The notes below the pieces were generated by a model. It was not told the DNA's origin. It saw nothing but the letters and a program-made list of their open reading frames with translations, and did no database searches. Both the position numbers and the translations under genes were made by a program. A DNA stretch of 64,000 nucleotides from Chalara sp. BL73 (lineage: Eukaryota; Ascomycota; Leotiomycetes; Helotiales): the NCBI GenBank assembly GCA_918026815.1, contig CAKJVC010000205.1, positions 1-64,000 on the forward strand. Direction: 5' to 3'. Shown here one piece after another: positions 10,932 through 20,722 of the stretch (its first letter is position 1; every line of letters begins with the position of its first letter).

Positions 10932-11157
10932 TGAAATAAATATATTAAATTAATTACAGTTAATTTAAAAAAAAAAAAGTTTGTACTATACGCAAAGTTT
11001 GCTCGATTGCAGTAGTTCAAAAAAAATAAATTAGCTTGATTGTAAAGTTTTTACAAAAAGTGCTTAGTAAAAAGTGCGACTTTTTTATTGATGACTAAGC
11101 TATTACATAAGTTATGGCTTATGCTTTACAGGTAGGCTACACTACCAATTCTCAACA
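10932..11157. repeat. right LTR of element A (226 bp)
   Basis: Direct repeat of 5880-6105; ends CCAATTCTCAACA. The preceding 200 bp are also found at 14450-14630 and, inverted, after 33888, showing that they belong to the element body. Confidence 0.75.
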
Positions 11158-12217
11158 AAATCTAATAAATCCAAAAGTTGTAAAACCTATAACTTATACA
11201 AAAGCAAAAAAAGTAAATGTACGTTATACTAGTAGTATAAATACATAAAATTAGTGGTTTTATAACTATTATAGCCGGTTAAAATCACTAGCTTAAACTT
11301 AAAAGTATAAGTTAAAAAAACACTTTTTTGAGCTATTTTACTGCTGTAAAGTCTGAAGTTTATGCATTATCGGTAGCCGTAAATTCCTACTTTTTATAAA
11401 GATTTAAATTTTGTAAACACTACTGTTGTTAACCGATTTTCTTTTGAAAATTACTAGTAAAAAAAAGCTTCGCTAATAACCGAAATACATTCGATAAATA
11501 AAATCTACGCACAAGTACTAAGCAGTTTTTTTTGAATAAAACTTTTTAAAACTTTTTACTATTAAGCTATTTGTTTTTACGCTTTTTATAATACCAGATT
11601 CGTTTATATTGTATCGATTTTCGGGCTTAATATTAATAATAGCCGAAATAACTAACCGTTGGAACTACAATTTAATTACAGAAATTGTAGTTTTATTAAT
11701 ACATACTAAATTAATATTCTGTCAGGAGCTAAGGTTGATAAGCTTTACCATAGCACTAAGCGGGCCAAAAAGGTACAATATCCGACGTCGCCTGCCAGAA
11801 TGCTTATCCTACTACATATACCAGTCTGGAACCTGACATATTCCGAGTTTTTTTTTGTCCGTAAAATAGAATTACGTCGTATAAAAGCTTTAATTTAACG
11901 GTTTTTTTTTTGTTTTTTTTTTGTTTTTTTTAACTATTAGAATTCGGTCGGCAAATTTTCGGATTTAGCTATAAATTAAAAAAACACTGAAAGCTATTTA
12001 GGCCAAAATTCAAGTACTTAAGTAATTTTTTTGCACTTTCGATAGTTTTTGTTAATTTTTAAAAGCTAAAATATGCTTTTTACGGCTATAGTTGCGATTT
12101 TTTTAGTATACTTAATAAAATTCTTTATTTCCGACTAGCTAGTTTTAAAGACTTACTATTCTGATATTATTAAAAGCCTCAAGAAAAATTTTGTTTAGTA
12201 TATCGATATATAATCAC
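11158..12217. other. moderately AT-rich region without recognised gene
   Basis: Less degraded than its surroundings, especially 11690-11840, where composition is close to normal. One frame (11609-11836, opening from TTG, not ATG) has no recognised domain. Probably an old insertion or remnant that escaped most mutation. Confidence 0.4.
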
Positions 12218-12376
12218 TGTCACGATCATGGATCATGTGACCTAGATGGGCTTGGCGACCCCTCATTTCTATTATGGTCGCGCACAACGATTGCCTTTCC
12301 TCCTTAGTTTAGTATTCTCATAATAAAACCACCTATTAGCCGCCTTAACGGGCCTCAGGATTTTGGCTTCGTGACA
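12218..12376. repeat. solo LTR (159 bp) with TSD ATCAC
   Basis: Second copy of the LTR at 7404-7562 with identical length; starts TGTCACGATCATGG, ends TTCGTGACA, flanked by ATCAC at 12213-12217 and 12377-12381. This copy is the less mutated of the two; nearly all differences between them are transitions. Confidence 0.92.
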
Positions 12377-12449
12377 ATCACTTGAAAATAAAAAAATTCA
12401 AGTTTAAAAAGATTTAAATTAGAATTAGCTTAATAATTAAATATTTTAT

Positions 12450-12748
12450 TGTAACGACGCTAGATATCACAGGCTGAGTAAAGGTATATAAAAGTACGTA
12501 TCTGAGGCTAATAGTAGTATTCTAAAAGGTCTAATACAAAAAATATAACAAAACATAAAAAAAAACAATTTTGTAAACGAAAAAAGCATTTTTTTAAAAT
12601 TTTTTTAAATTTTTCCGGAGTTTGTATTATATTTATGTTTGTAAAAAATATAAGTGCTATATCCGAAAAAAGTCCGTATAGTTTTTGTTTTATTTTAAGT
12701 CTGTTTATTGTTACGTAGTTAAAAGTTCGTATACTAACGATTTTTATA
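12450..12748 (-). repeat. LTR of the 300-bp family, with adjoining element remnant
   Basis: About 299 bp, starting TGTAACGACGC and matching the LTRs at 43455, 52226 and, inverted, the solo LTR at 31225. The following bases (12749 to about 13100) match 43757-44100, the part of the gag-only element that precedes its 3' LTR, so this is the 3' end of another copy in the minus orientation. No target duplication found. Confidence 0.7.
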
Positions 12749-14449
12749 TTATTATTTTTTTTAAAAAAAACTTGTTTTTAAATTTTGTTAAAGTTAGTAT
12801 TTTAAAATAGATCGTATTAGTATTGTAAAGTATAATTAGTTTAGTTACGCGCAAGTTTTTTTTTAATTCTTTTTGTTTTAATAGCAAAATGCCTTAAAGT
12901 TGCTTTATTTACTGTTTACTTTTTTTAACTGTTACAACAACGCGTTTAAATGTACTCCGGTTGTGCTTTTTTTGTTGTTGTTGCTTAGTTGCAAATTAAT
13001 AGTTTTAAATTAGTAATTCTAAATTACTACTATCGAAGCTTTAAGCATAAAATAGCGTTTTTTTTTAACTCTTTTTTAATTTAATTTTTTTAATTTATAA
13101 CTACAATTACAACTATAGTAAATGGTTTTTTTTTGTTGTTTTTAGTATATTTGATTTTTATTTTGTTATATTTTTAGCTGAACATTTATATTGTAAATTT
13201 TTACAGCTTTTCGCGTTTTGCTTTTTTTTTTTTGTTAATACGCATTTGTAAATTAACAATACTACTTTTTTTTTTTCCGGTGCTTTTTTAAAAGTATATT
13301 GCGTTTAGTATTTACAGTGTTTTCGCGTTACAAAACGTAAAAAAAACAATATTTATAATAAAAATAAAAATTCGGTTAAAAGTAACGTTTTTTATAAATA
13401 CTATTTTGTAAAAGCGAATTCGACAAAGTGTAATTATTATATTATACAAAATACAAAATGTTATTTAATAAATGCTCGAACTGTTTTATATTTAGTTTTA
13501 AAAATTAATATTTAGCATTTTAAATTTTTGTTTATATTAATAATAAATACAGTTAATTTGTTAATACTGAATTTAGTTTTATTCGCACTGTTATTGTTCG
13601 GATTTTAAACCGAATTGTTTTAATTATTATTTCCGAAACGTTTAAAATTTAATTAAAAGTTTCGAGTACAATAATAAAAAAACTTTGCTTTATTAATACA
13701 GCAATAACCGCGAGTATTAAGTTTTTAAATATAAGTTTTATTTTTTTTTATTTTTTCGGTTTTTGTTTAAATTGTATTTTAAAATATTGCAAAAAGTTTA
13801 GTTATTTTACAAAATAAAAATAAAAATTTCGCTTTTCGCTTTTCGGATATTTTTGTTTTTAAACTTTGTAAATGTAAACGTAAAAAAAAAAAGTAGTTCA
13901 AGTTAATAGTATTACTGTAAAAATCGTTTTGCTTTTGCCGGAAAATAGTAATATTAAAAGTAATTATAATTCTGATAAAAATAAAGATTTTTTCCGAAAA
14001 GCTGCAAAAAACAAACGTAATAAATTGTTTAAAAAAAATCCGGTATTAAGTTTTAGCTTTAAATTTTTTTTTTTAATATTTAAAAAGTTAATATAATAAT
14101 TTTATTAGTGTTTATATTTGCTATTTTGTTGTTTATTAAATAATATATATTTTTTATTTTGTTTTTATATGTTTTTATTTAAGTAAATAAATTTCGAAAT
14201 AGTTCTGGTTTTAATAAGTATACTAAATAAAAAAAATTTTAACTTGTAAAAAACTTTTGAAAAATTTAATACGAAATACTAAATAATATTTATTTAGTAT
14301 TTTAATAAATTACGAAATTTGCGTACTGTTACAATTTTTTTTACTTTTTATTTTTTTGTTTTGTTATAATTTGTTTACTAAATTTAAGATTTTTTTAGTT
14401 TAGTAAAAAATTGTTTGGATTTTTTATTAAAAACTCCGATACAAAAATA
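12749..14449. other. RIP-degraded remnant, AT-rich, no surviving gene
   Basis: The first few hundred bases belong to the body of the 300-bp-LTR family (shared with 43757-44356, for example GTTAAAGTTAGTATTTTAAA). The rest is AT-rich with no motif recognised in any frame. Confidence 0.5.
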
Positions 14450-14856
14450 TTAGCAGTTTATTGTTTTTGTGTTATTAGCTATTTGTTGCTTTTTGTATAG
14501 TTTTTACTGTTGTAATAAGTCCGTTAAACTGTAAATAGTTATTTTTAACAGTTTACTTTTATTTTTGATTAGCTTTTTTTTTTTTGGCTTTTTTTGTACA
14601 CTTATAGTGCGAACTCGAGTTTATAACTTATTAAACAAGTGTGCTAAATTAATTACAGTTAACTTGAAAAAAAAAGTTTGTGCTGTACGCAAAGTTTGCT
14701 TAATTGCAGTGGTTCAAAGAAAATGAATTGATTTAATTGTAAAGCTTTTACGGAGAGTGCTCAGTAAAAGGAGTGCGACCTTTTCACTAATGACTAAACT
14801 ATTACATAAAGTATAGCCCATGCTTTACAGGTGGGCTACACCACCAATTCTCAACA
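14450..14856. repeat. truncated right end of an element A copy including its LTR
   Basis: 14450-14630 matches the last part of the A body and 14631-14856 is a 226-bp A-type LTR ending CCAATTCTCAACA. This LTR is less mutated than those of A and helps define the family. The 5' part of the element is missing. Confidence 0.75.
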
Positions 14857-15394
14857 ACAATGCTTAATACTTTAAAACTAATTTTTTGTATTAAAAGTTT
14901 TTTTATTACTTTGTTTAATATTAAAAGCTTCGCGAATAACAATTTCGTAAAAGAAAAAACAATTATTAAACGAATATATTATTGCAGTTTTAATACTATA
15001 AAACAGTTTTATTTGCAATTATTGCTAATTGTAATAAAACAAATAAAAAGTTTTAAGAATTTGTATATTGTTAACAAAATTCGTTATAATATTTATAAAA
15101 CTATATATATTGCTTGTAAACTAACTAACAATAATCAAAAATAGTAACAATACTTTAAAAAAGCCAAAAAAAAAATTTCGCGCGAATTTTAAAAACTTTT
15201 TTTTTACTAGTATTTAAAAAAAAAACTATTAAAAAACTGTTAGTTATATAAAAACGATATCGAAATAATTTTACCGATAATTTAAAATATACATTAACAA
15301 AAATCAGCTATTATTTAGTAAATTAACAAATTTGCATTACAATTACAATTTGTATTTGTTAAAACTAAATTTAATTAATTTATACAAATCGATA
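14857..15394. other. AT-rich sequence with one 94-codon frame, probably not a gene
   Basis: A frame opens at an ATG (14860-15144), immediately after the A-type LTR. The product is Lys/Ile/Asn-rich, as any frame in AT-rich DNA would be, and no domain is recognised. Confidence 0.3.
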
Positions 15395-15523
15395 ATGTGG
15401 TAGTGTGACGACTGTCACGTGATAAGGAAATAAAGGATATAAGCTCGGTTCGGTTCAGTATTGTACATTAAGCAGCTTTTACCTAGTTCGCAAATAAGCT
15501 GAATTGACTTTATTACTTTTCAT
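15395..15523 (+). repeat. LTR-like sequence of the GGTTCGGTTCAG family
   Basis: Shares GGTTCGGTTCAGTATTGTAC and GTTCGCAAATAAGCTGAATTG with 24544-24630 and ends ACTTTTCATA. It is followed by TTGGTGACTTACGC, which looks like the leader just inside a retroelement LTR. It carries CTGTCACGTGATAAGG. Exact borders are uncertain. Confidence 0.55.
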
Positions 15524-15589
15524 ATTGGTGACTTACGCAAAAAGGTTCCAAAACTTTGTTATTACACATTTTTAAGCTTACAACTATAT

Positions 15590-15805
15590 CACGATCGCTG
15601 TCGCTGTCGCTCGCTGTCGTTTTATTGCTGTTTCGGCTACTGTCAACAACAAGTTTACGCTAAGCGCTTTTTTTTTACGAGTGCTTTACAGCTATTGTTT
15701 GCTGTTTGCTGATACATTACGTTATCGCTATTGCTATTGCTGTTGCTATTACTATTACTGTTGCTGTTGTTCGCTGTTGTTGTCGCTTGCTGCTTTACTG
15801 TTGTT
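15590..15805. repeat. imperfect GCTGTT/GCTATT trinucleotide-type repeats
   Basis: Two clusters of CGCTGT/GCTATTGCTGTT-like units (15595-15640 and 15722-15800). The minus strand reads them as an Asn-Ser repeat, which explains the 66-codon frame here. Not RIP-degraded in the same way as the surroundings. Confidence 0.6.
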
Positions 15806-16021
15806 TCAACACTAAAAATCACAGATTTTACAAGCCGAGCCTGGAAAATAGCCAAGAAATAACGCTGGAAACAAGCTAAAGCTAAAAACTAGTTACAATA
15901 CTAAGTTTATTACAAATAGTTTGCGGAAAAAATTTAGTTTTTGGATATTAAAACTTGGTTTGTCTGGTTAGTGATCAAAAGTCGATCACGTGATGAAAAA
16001 AAAAACGAAAAAAAAAACGAA

Positions 16022-16120
16022 TGTAGTAGTGTAACGACTGTCACGTGATAAAAATATATCCCTTAAGTCGCCAATGCGTCAGGACCCTGTATCTAATCAC
16101 GTGATCCTTCCTCATCAAAA
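16022..16120. repeat. rearranged fragment of the same LTR family
   Basis: Begins TGTAGTAGTGTAACGACTGTCACGTGATA like 15395, then carries, in opposite orientation, CCTTAAGTCGCCAATGCGTCAGGACCCTG, which is the complement of part of the LTR-like block at 24520-24550. Hence a fragment of mixed orientation, or a small inversion. Confidence 0.5.
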
Positions 16121-16960
16121 CCGCAGACTTCCATGCTTTTGACTTTCATACAACAACAACACCACAACCATGCTTATTAAAGAAACTATTGCTGATTCTA
16201 CTGATCCAGGAACCTTAAGACTTTATATTTTTTTTACTACAGCAATTGGCATACAGTTTGTGCTTTTTAAATGTTTTTAATTCGATGTTGATATTATGCT
16301 TTTTACACACATTGCGCTAAACGACGCATTAGCTATTTAAAGCCTGTTTTTTACTTAAAAACAGCTAGAAATAATACTTAAAAATACGAATAACTATATA
16401 AAGCAAAGTCAAAGTAAAAAACTTTGTACAAAAAGTGCACGCGTTGTTTAGTTTGTTACAATTACTAAGTTGTACAAATACTTAAAAATATAAATTTATA
16501 TAAAACTACACATAAAAAACAGTATTTAATTATATTAAAATATTTTTAAAATCGATGTTTCGATATACAATTGTTGTTTAAACAATAAGTAAAAATCAAT
16601 AAAAAAATATATATCGATATTTGCAAATTTTTAAACTTAACGCGAACAACGTATTTTAAAAAGTTTAAAGCAAATTTATACTGTTTTATATAGTAAACTG
16701 ACTTTATTTTTACTTTAAATTAAATTTTTAAATATTTACATTCAGTTTATTTGTACGCAACTTTAAATACTTGGCCGCGATTTAGCTGTCGACAAAACTA
16801 TAGCTCGATTTGTTAGCAAATTAAAAAATACTATTACAATACTTTTTAAACTTATTTCAACTAGTTACAAAGTATAGTGTTTAGCTTAAAAAAGCTATTT
16901 ACTTGTATAGTGTTTTTACAAAAAAAAAGCAAAAATCGAAAACTTTAAAGCGTTGTACTA
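16121..16960. other. partly intact patch then AT-rich spacer
   Basis: 16121-16290 is not degraded and has an ATG at 16170 in a good context (CACAACCATG) opening 36 codons (MLIKETIADSTDPGTLRLY..) to TAA at 16278. This may be the start of a retroelement gag lying behind the LTR fragment, or a gene remnant. From 16290 to E1 the DNA is AT-rich with nothing recognised. Confidence 0.35.
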
Positions 16961-17303
16961 TGTTACGGTCCTATCAGCCTATAGCTAATATAGATGGAAG
17001 ATCTTGGTCCGAGGGTTGTTGGTCTGGAAAAAAGTAGGTATATCACATATAAGAATTAGATCCCAATAACAAGTATGCTAAAAAATACTATTTAAGTTGA
17101 GCACGAAGCTTTTATTTAAAAAAAAGCCTATTTACTTATATAGAACTTTTGTAAGTTAGATTATTAGGATCAATAGATTATTGCCGTAATCCAAATAAGT
17201 TATAATTTATTACGTGATTTATACTTCTAGAAATTCTTTGTATAAACTAAGTTTACCGAACTTTAGACTTTTAAGTATAAGCCTGTTAGCGATGCACGTA
17301 ACA
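16961..17303 (-). repeat. 3' LTR of E1 (343 bp), TSD TACTA at 16956-16960
   Basis: Same length as 23153-23495. The two LTRs differ only by many transitions, each copy carrying mutated patches that the other lacks: this one is preserved in its first 120 bp, the other in its last 120 bp. Confidence 0.92.
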
Positions 17304-17430
17304 CTATTTTTTCTTAGACTAGCGTGTTTATATACTTAAGTATGCTAAAGAAATATTGTAGAAAGCCGTATAGCTACTTTTCTTTTTTATTATAACAACT
17401 AAACGTGCAACTGATTGTTTTAAGTCCGAA

Positions 17431-17935
17431 ATGTCGCGAAAAAACATTAAAAAAAAAGATTTGAAAAAGCGAATAATTCTAACTAGCAAAAAAATAATTC
17501 CGTGTACTGTTTACGAAAAGAAACATGCCCGGAATCGACATTTTATAAAATGTATAAAAACAAAAAAGTTAACTCGCTGTTTCGAATATATAAAAAAAAC
17601 ACTTTCGAAATGTAATGCCGGCGGTTCTGCTTTAAACGACTAGCGTTTTTTAGACCGGGCTAAAAAAAAAATCGAAAAAAAAAATAAACAAAGCTAAAGC
17701 TAAAATTAAAAAAATTAAAAAACAAACAACTGAAAAAGTTCGGCTAGCTAAAAAGCAAGCGAAAGCTTCAGTGTTAGCAGCTCGGTTTAAAGTTCGACGA
17801 TTGCTAACATAGCGCCGATTTCTTTATAATTGTAAACGAAAAATACTGCGTCGAAAAGTAGTATTGTTAAATAAGCTCGATGCTTTAAAAAAAAAAGAAA
17901 AGCTAGCTAGTGTTTAAGTAGAAATTTTGTTTGCT
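17431..17935 (+). pseudogene. antisense Cys-rich (zinc-cluster-like) ORF inside E1, RIP-broken
   Basis: A true ATG at 17431 opens 70 codons on the strand opposite to pol: a Lys/Arg-rich start, then Cys at 25, 41, 50 and 61 and Tyr at 28 and 53. Reading the Tyr codons as mutated Cys (TGY to TAY, a G-to-A change) gives C-x2-C..C..C-x2-C..C, the spacing of a Cys6-type cluster. The frame stops at TAG (probably TGG before), then continues as FLDRAKKKIEKK and further Lys/Glu/Ala/Ser codons to about 17935, as expected for a coiled coil. Fungal proteins with such a Cys cluster followed by a coiled coil are common near retroelements in my recollection. That this is a retroelement accessory gene is inference. 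Confidence 0.5.
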
Positions 17936-18512
17936 AGTTTTAATTCAAACAAAAAAGTTTAAACGAATTTCGAAAATCTTTTTTTAGCTTTGTTTAATTC
18001 TGTTTTTTACGATTTTTTTTTTTTTAAAAACGTTTTTTAAGCTTTTTACTTAAAGCTTTTAAATATTAACAGTAAAACTTTTTAAGTATTTTAAAGCAAC
18101 TAAAGTTTTTTTTAAGTTTTTATGTGTTTTTTAAATCCGAGTAATTAATTTATTTAATTAAGTACTTTAGTTTTTTTTTAATATACTTGCAGTTTAAAAT
18201 TTTTTCGACTTCGTATTTAGCTTTTAAGTTAATTAGTTTAATTTCCGTGTATAAAACTAGTAGTGCTTTTTTTAGTACTAGTTTTAAAAATAAAGCGAAA
18301 AATACTAAGTATATGTTTATAGTTTTAAAAAAATAAAGTTCGAATATATTTAGTTTTGTAACTTGTTTGATTTTAAATAGTTTTAATTTTTTGTAATTTA
18401 GTTTGTCGCTTGGTTTTTTAGTTTTAATGTTTTTTTTAACAAAATAAACTTTATTTTTTTTTTTAAAGTATAGTGTTTTACTATGTTTACAGTTGTAGTA
18501 CTTCGCGGATTT

Positions 18513-18716
18513 TTAGTTAAAAAATTTAATATTTTCGGCTAGCTGTAAATACAGTATTTGTAATTGCTCGATTTTAATTATTGCAAACTGCGAATGCGCT
18601 TTTTTTTTACTTGGTTCGTAATACGCTTTTAGCTCGTAACTATAGTTAGTATAAAACGGCGATATTTTTGTTGTTTTATTAATTGTACTGTTGTATACGA
18701 ATTGTACAAATAACAA
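18513..18716 (-). pseudogene. Gypsy integrase C-terminal segment of E1
   Basis: One of the longer open stretches of the degraded pol. It reads FVYNSTINKTTKISPFYTNYSYELKAYYEPS, the region after the integrase catalytic core (FAYN..H.ST..SPF...YG..P). Part of E1; the surrounding frame is closed by RIP stops. Confidence 0.75.
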
Positions 18717-20176
18717 AAGCTCGACTTAATTGTTTTGCTTATAGTTTATATAGCATTTAAAATATGTTTTTATTGTTTAGTTAAATTTTTTTGTTTGTTT
18801 ATTAGTTTGTAAATAAAAGCTTATTAATAGCTTTTTTTTAACTTTTATAAGCGCAGTAAACGTTGTTTAAAACTTAAATGTAAAAAGCTTGTTTTTGTTT
18901 AATATAATTTTTATTAAAGTTTTATAATTCGCAACTACGATTTTAAAAAATGTATAAACTAAGTTTTTCGCTATACTGCTTTTTAAATATAGTTTTAAAT
19001 AGCAGTATTTAGTAGTTTTGTTTACAATAACAAATATTGAATTGTACTATTTTTTTAAAACCGGCTGTTTAAAAAGTAATAGTTTTATTATAAAGTTTTA
19101 TACAATAAATTTTTATAGTTGCTTTAAAGTAGTCGGCGATTGTATTAGTTTATAAAAAGCATAGCATAAAACTTTATTTCGAATATACGTGTCGTATTCG
19201 GTAACTATTTTAGTAACTAGTTTTTTTATTTTTAAAAAATAGTATTTCCTAAAAATCTTGTTTATAGTTTTAACGATTTTTTAGTGTTCGTAAGTAAATA
19301 GTTTATATTGTTTTATTACAAAAGTCGTTTTTAGTATAGCTAAAATATAGATTTTTTTATAATAGCGAAAAATTTTTAAGCTGTTTTTAGTAAATTTTTG
19401 CTTTTAGTTGTTAAAAGTTTTAATAGCTATAAAATTTTATTTGTAAACTTAAATAAACTTTAAGTTTTTTATTCGATGTTTTATTTTAATTGCTATAAAA
19501 AGTTCTTTTTTGTTAAATATTAATAAGTTTTTTTTTGTTGTAACACTGCGTGTAAAACATACGTTTTATTAAAAAAATATTTCGATTTTTTGCTAAACGC
19601 GTTTGCTTTAACGTTTTTAGTTTTTTTAATATATAAAATTCTGAAATTGTATAAAACGAGTTTTTTCGTTTATTTAACTTAGTGTCGGTTTAGCTTTTTC
19701 GTAATAGTAAAAACAATAAAATTTTTATAGTTTGTTAGTATTTGTACTTAGTATTTAGACTTTTTTAAATATACTTTTTATTCGCGAAAAGTATTAACAA
19801 TCGCAAGCAGTTTTTTGTTATATATTTTGTAATTAAGCTTTGTTAATATAAGTTTCCGTAAATAAAATGCTGTTAGTTGCTATTTTTTTTTTGCGTTAAG
19901 TTAGCTAAATACAGCTTTTAAAACGTAATTTAATACGTTTGTTTTTACTTTAATTTTTTTTTTTGTATCGAAAACGAAAAGTATAAAAACAGTAGTAAAA
20001 GCTTGCTTTAATTTGTCGAACGTTTTTTGTGCTTTTATTGTTTACTTAAAAACTACGTTTTTTCAAGTAAGTCGAATTAATAAAATAGCTAATTCCGAAT
20101 ATTTTTTAATAAATTTTCGATAAAAGTTAACGAATTTTACAAATAATTGTACGTTTTTAACGTATGTTAAAACATT

Positions 20177-20722
20177 TTATTTCAAAATAAGTTTAATTTT
20201 TGTTAAAGTTATTTTAATTTTTTTTGTAAAAATTACATATTTTAAAAATGTAATTTTTTTAACTTTAAATTTACACTTCGATAATTTAAGTTTTATGTTA
20301 GTATTATGTAGTACGCACAATACTGCTTTAACATCGTTTTTATAATTTTTTTTTCGGCTGAAATAAATCAAAATGTTATTCAAGTAGTATATACAAGTAC
20401 TATTTAAAAATAACTTAAAAATATTATTAATTAGTTTTTAAAAAATAGTTAAAACATTCGTAAATTTTATAAGTATAGCTGTAAATTTATAATGTTTGTA
20501 CCGAGTTCCGAAAACTGTTTTTTATTTTTATTTTTTTTTAATTCGTACGTTGTAGTACGCGTTTTGTAAATTTAGCTGTATAAATATTTTGGCTTTTTGC
20601 AAGCAATTTTTTATTTCGTTTGTTTTTAGTAGTATATAGCGATTTTTGATTGTTATATCGTTTAGTTTTCGGTAATTAACGTACAACTGTTTAGTGCCGT
20701 TTTGCTTAAGTACAAACAACAC
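20177..20722 (-). pseudogene. reverse transcriptase region of E1
   Basis: Two open pieces of the palm and fingers: 20722-20528 (KQNGTKQLYVNYRKLNDITIKNRY, then FIQLNLQNAYYNVRI) and 20383-20177 (LNNILIY, then LKLSKCKF and FLKYVIF). All three catalytic aspartates of the family (LDL..AY and YxDD) read as Asn, from GAY to AAY. The enzyme cannot be active. Confidence 0.85.

Larger units (their letters stand above)
5880..11157. mobile_element. LTR element A, RIP-degraded, superfamily unknown
   Basis: Two 226-bp direct repeats (5880-6105 and 10932-11157) bound about 4.8 kb of extremely AT-rich sequence. Read in plus orientation the LTR starts TGAAATAAATATGC and ends CTCAACA, so it has TG..CA ends in either reading. 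No protein motif survives in any frame, so Gypsy, Copia or a non-autonomous type cannot be separated and coding strand is unknown. A solo LTR of another family sits inside (7404-7562). A rearranged second copy (element B) lies at 31735-43200, and fragments lie at 14450-14856, 27795-28216 and 57512-57716. No clear 5-bp target duplication; AAATC occurs near both ends but not exactly adjacent to the left LTR. Confidence 0.75.

Noticed and set aside
5880..11157. Mitochondrial origin of the AT-rich blocks
   Set aside because: They consist of nuclear-type LTR elements with target duplications and transition-only decay, and no mitochondrial gene is present.
15655..15855. 66-codon minus-strand ORF with an Asn-Ser repeat
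   Set aside because: The repeat peptide is produced by imperfect GCTGTT/GCTATT DNA repeats; no conserved domain and no gene context.
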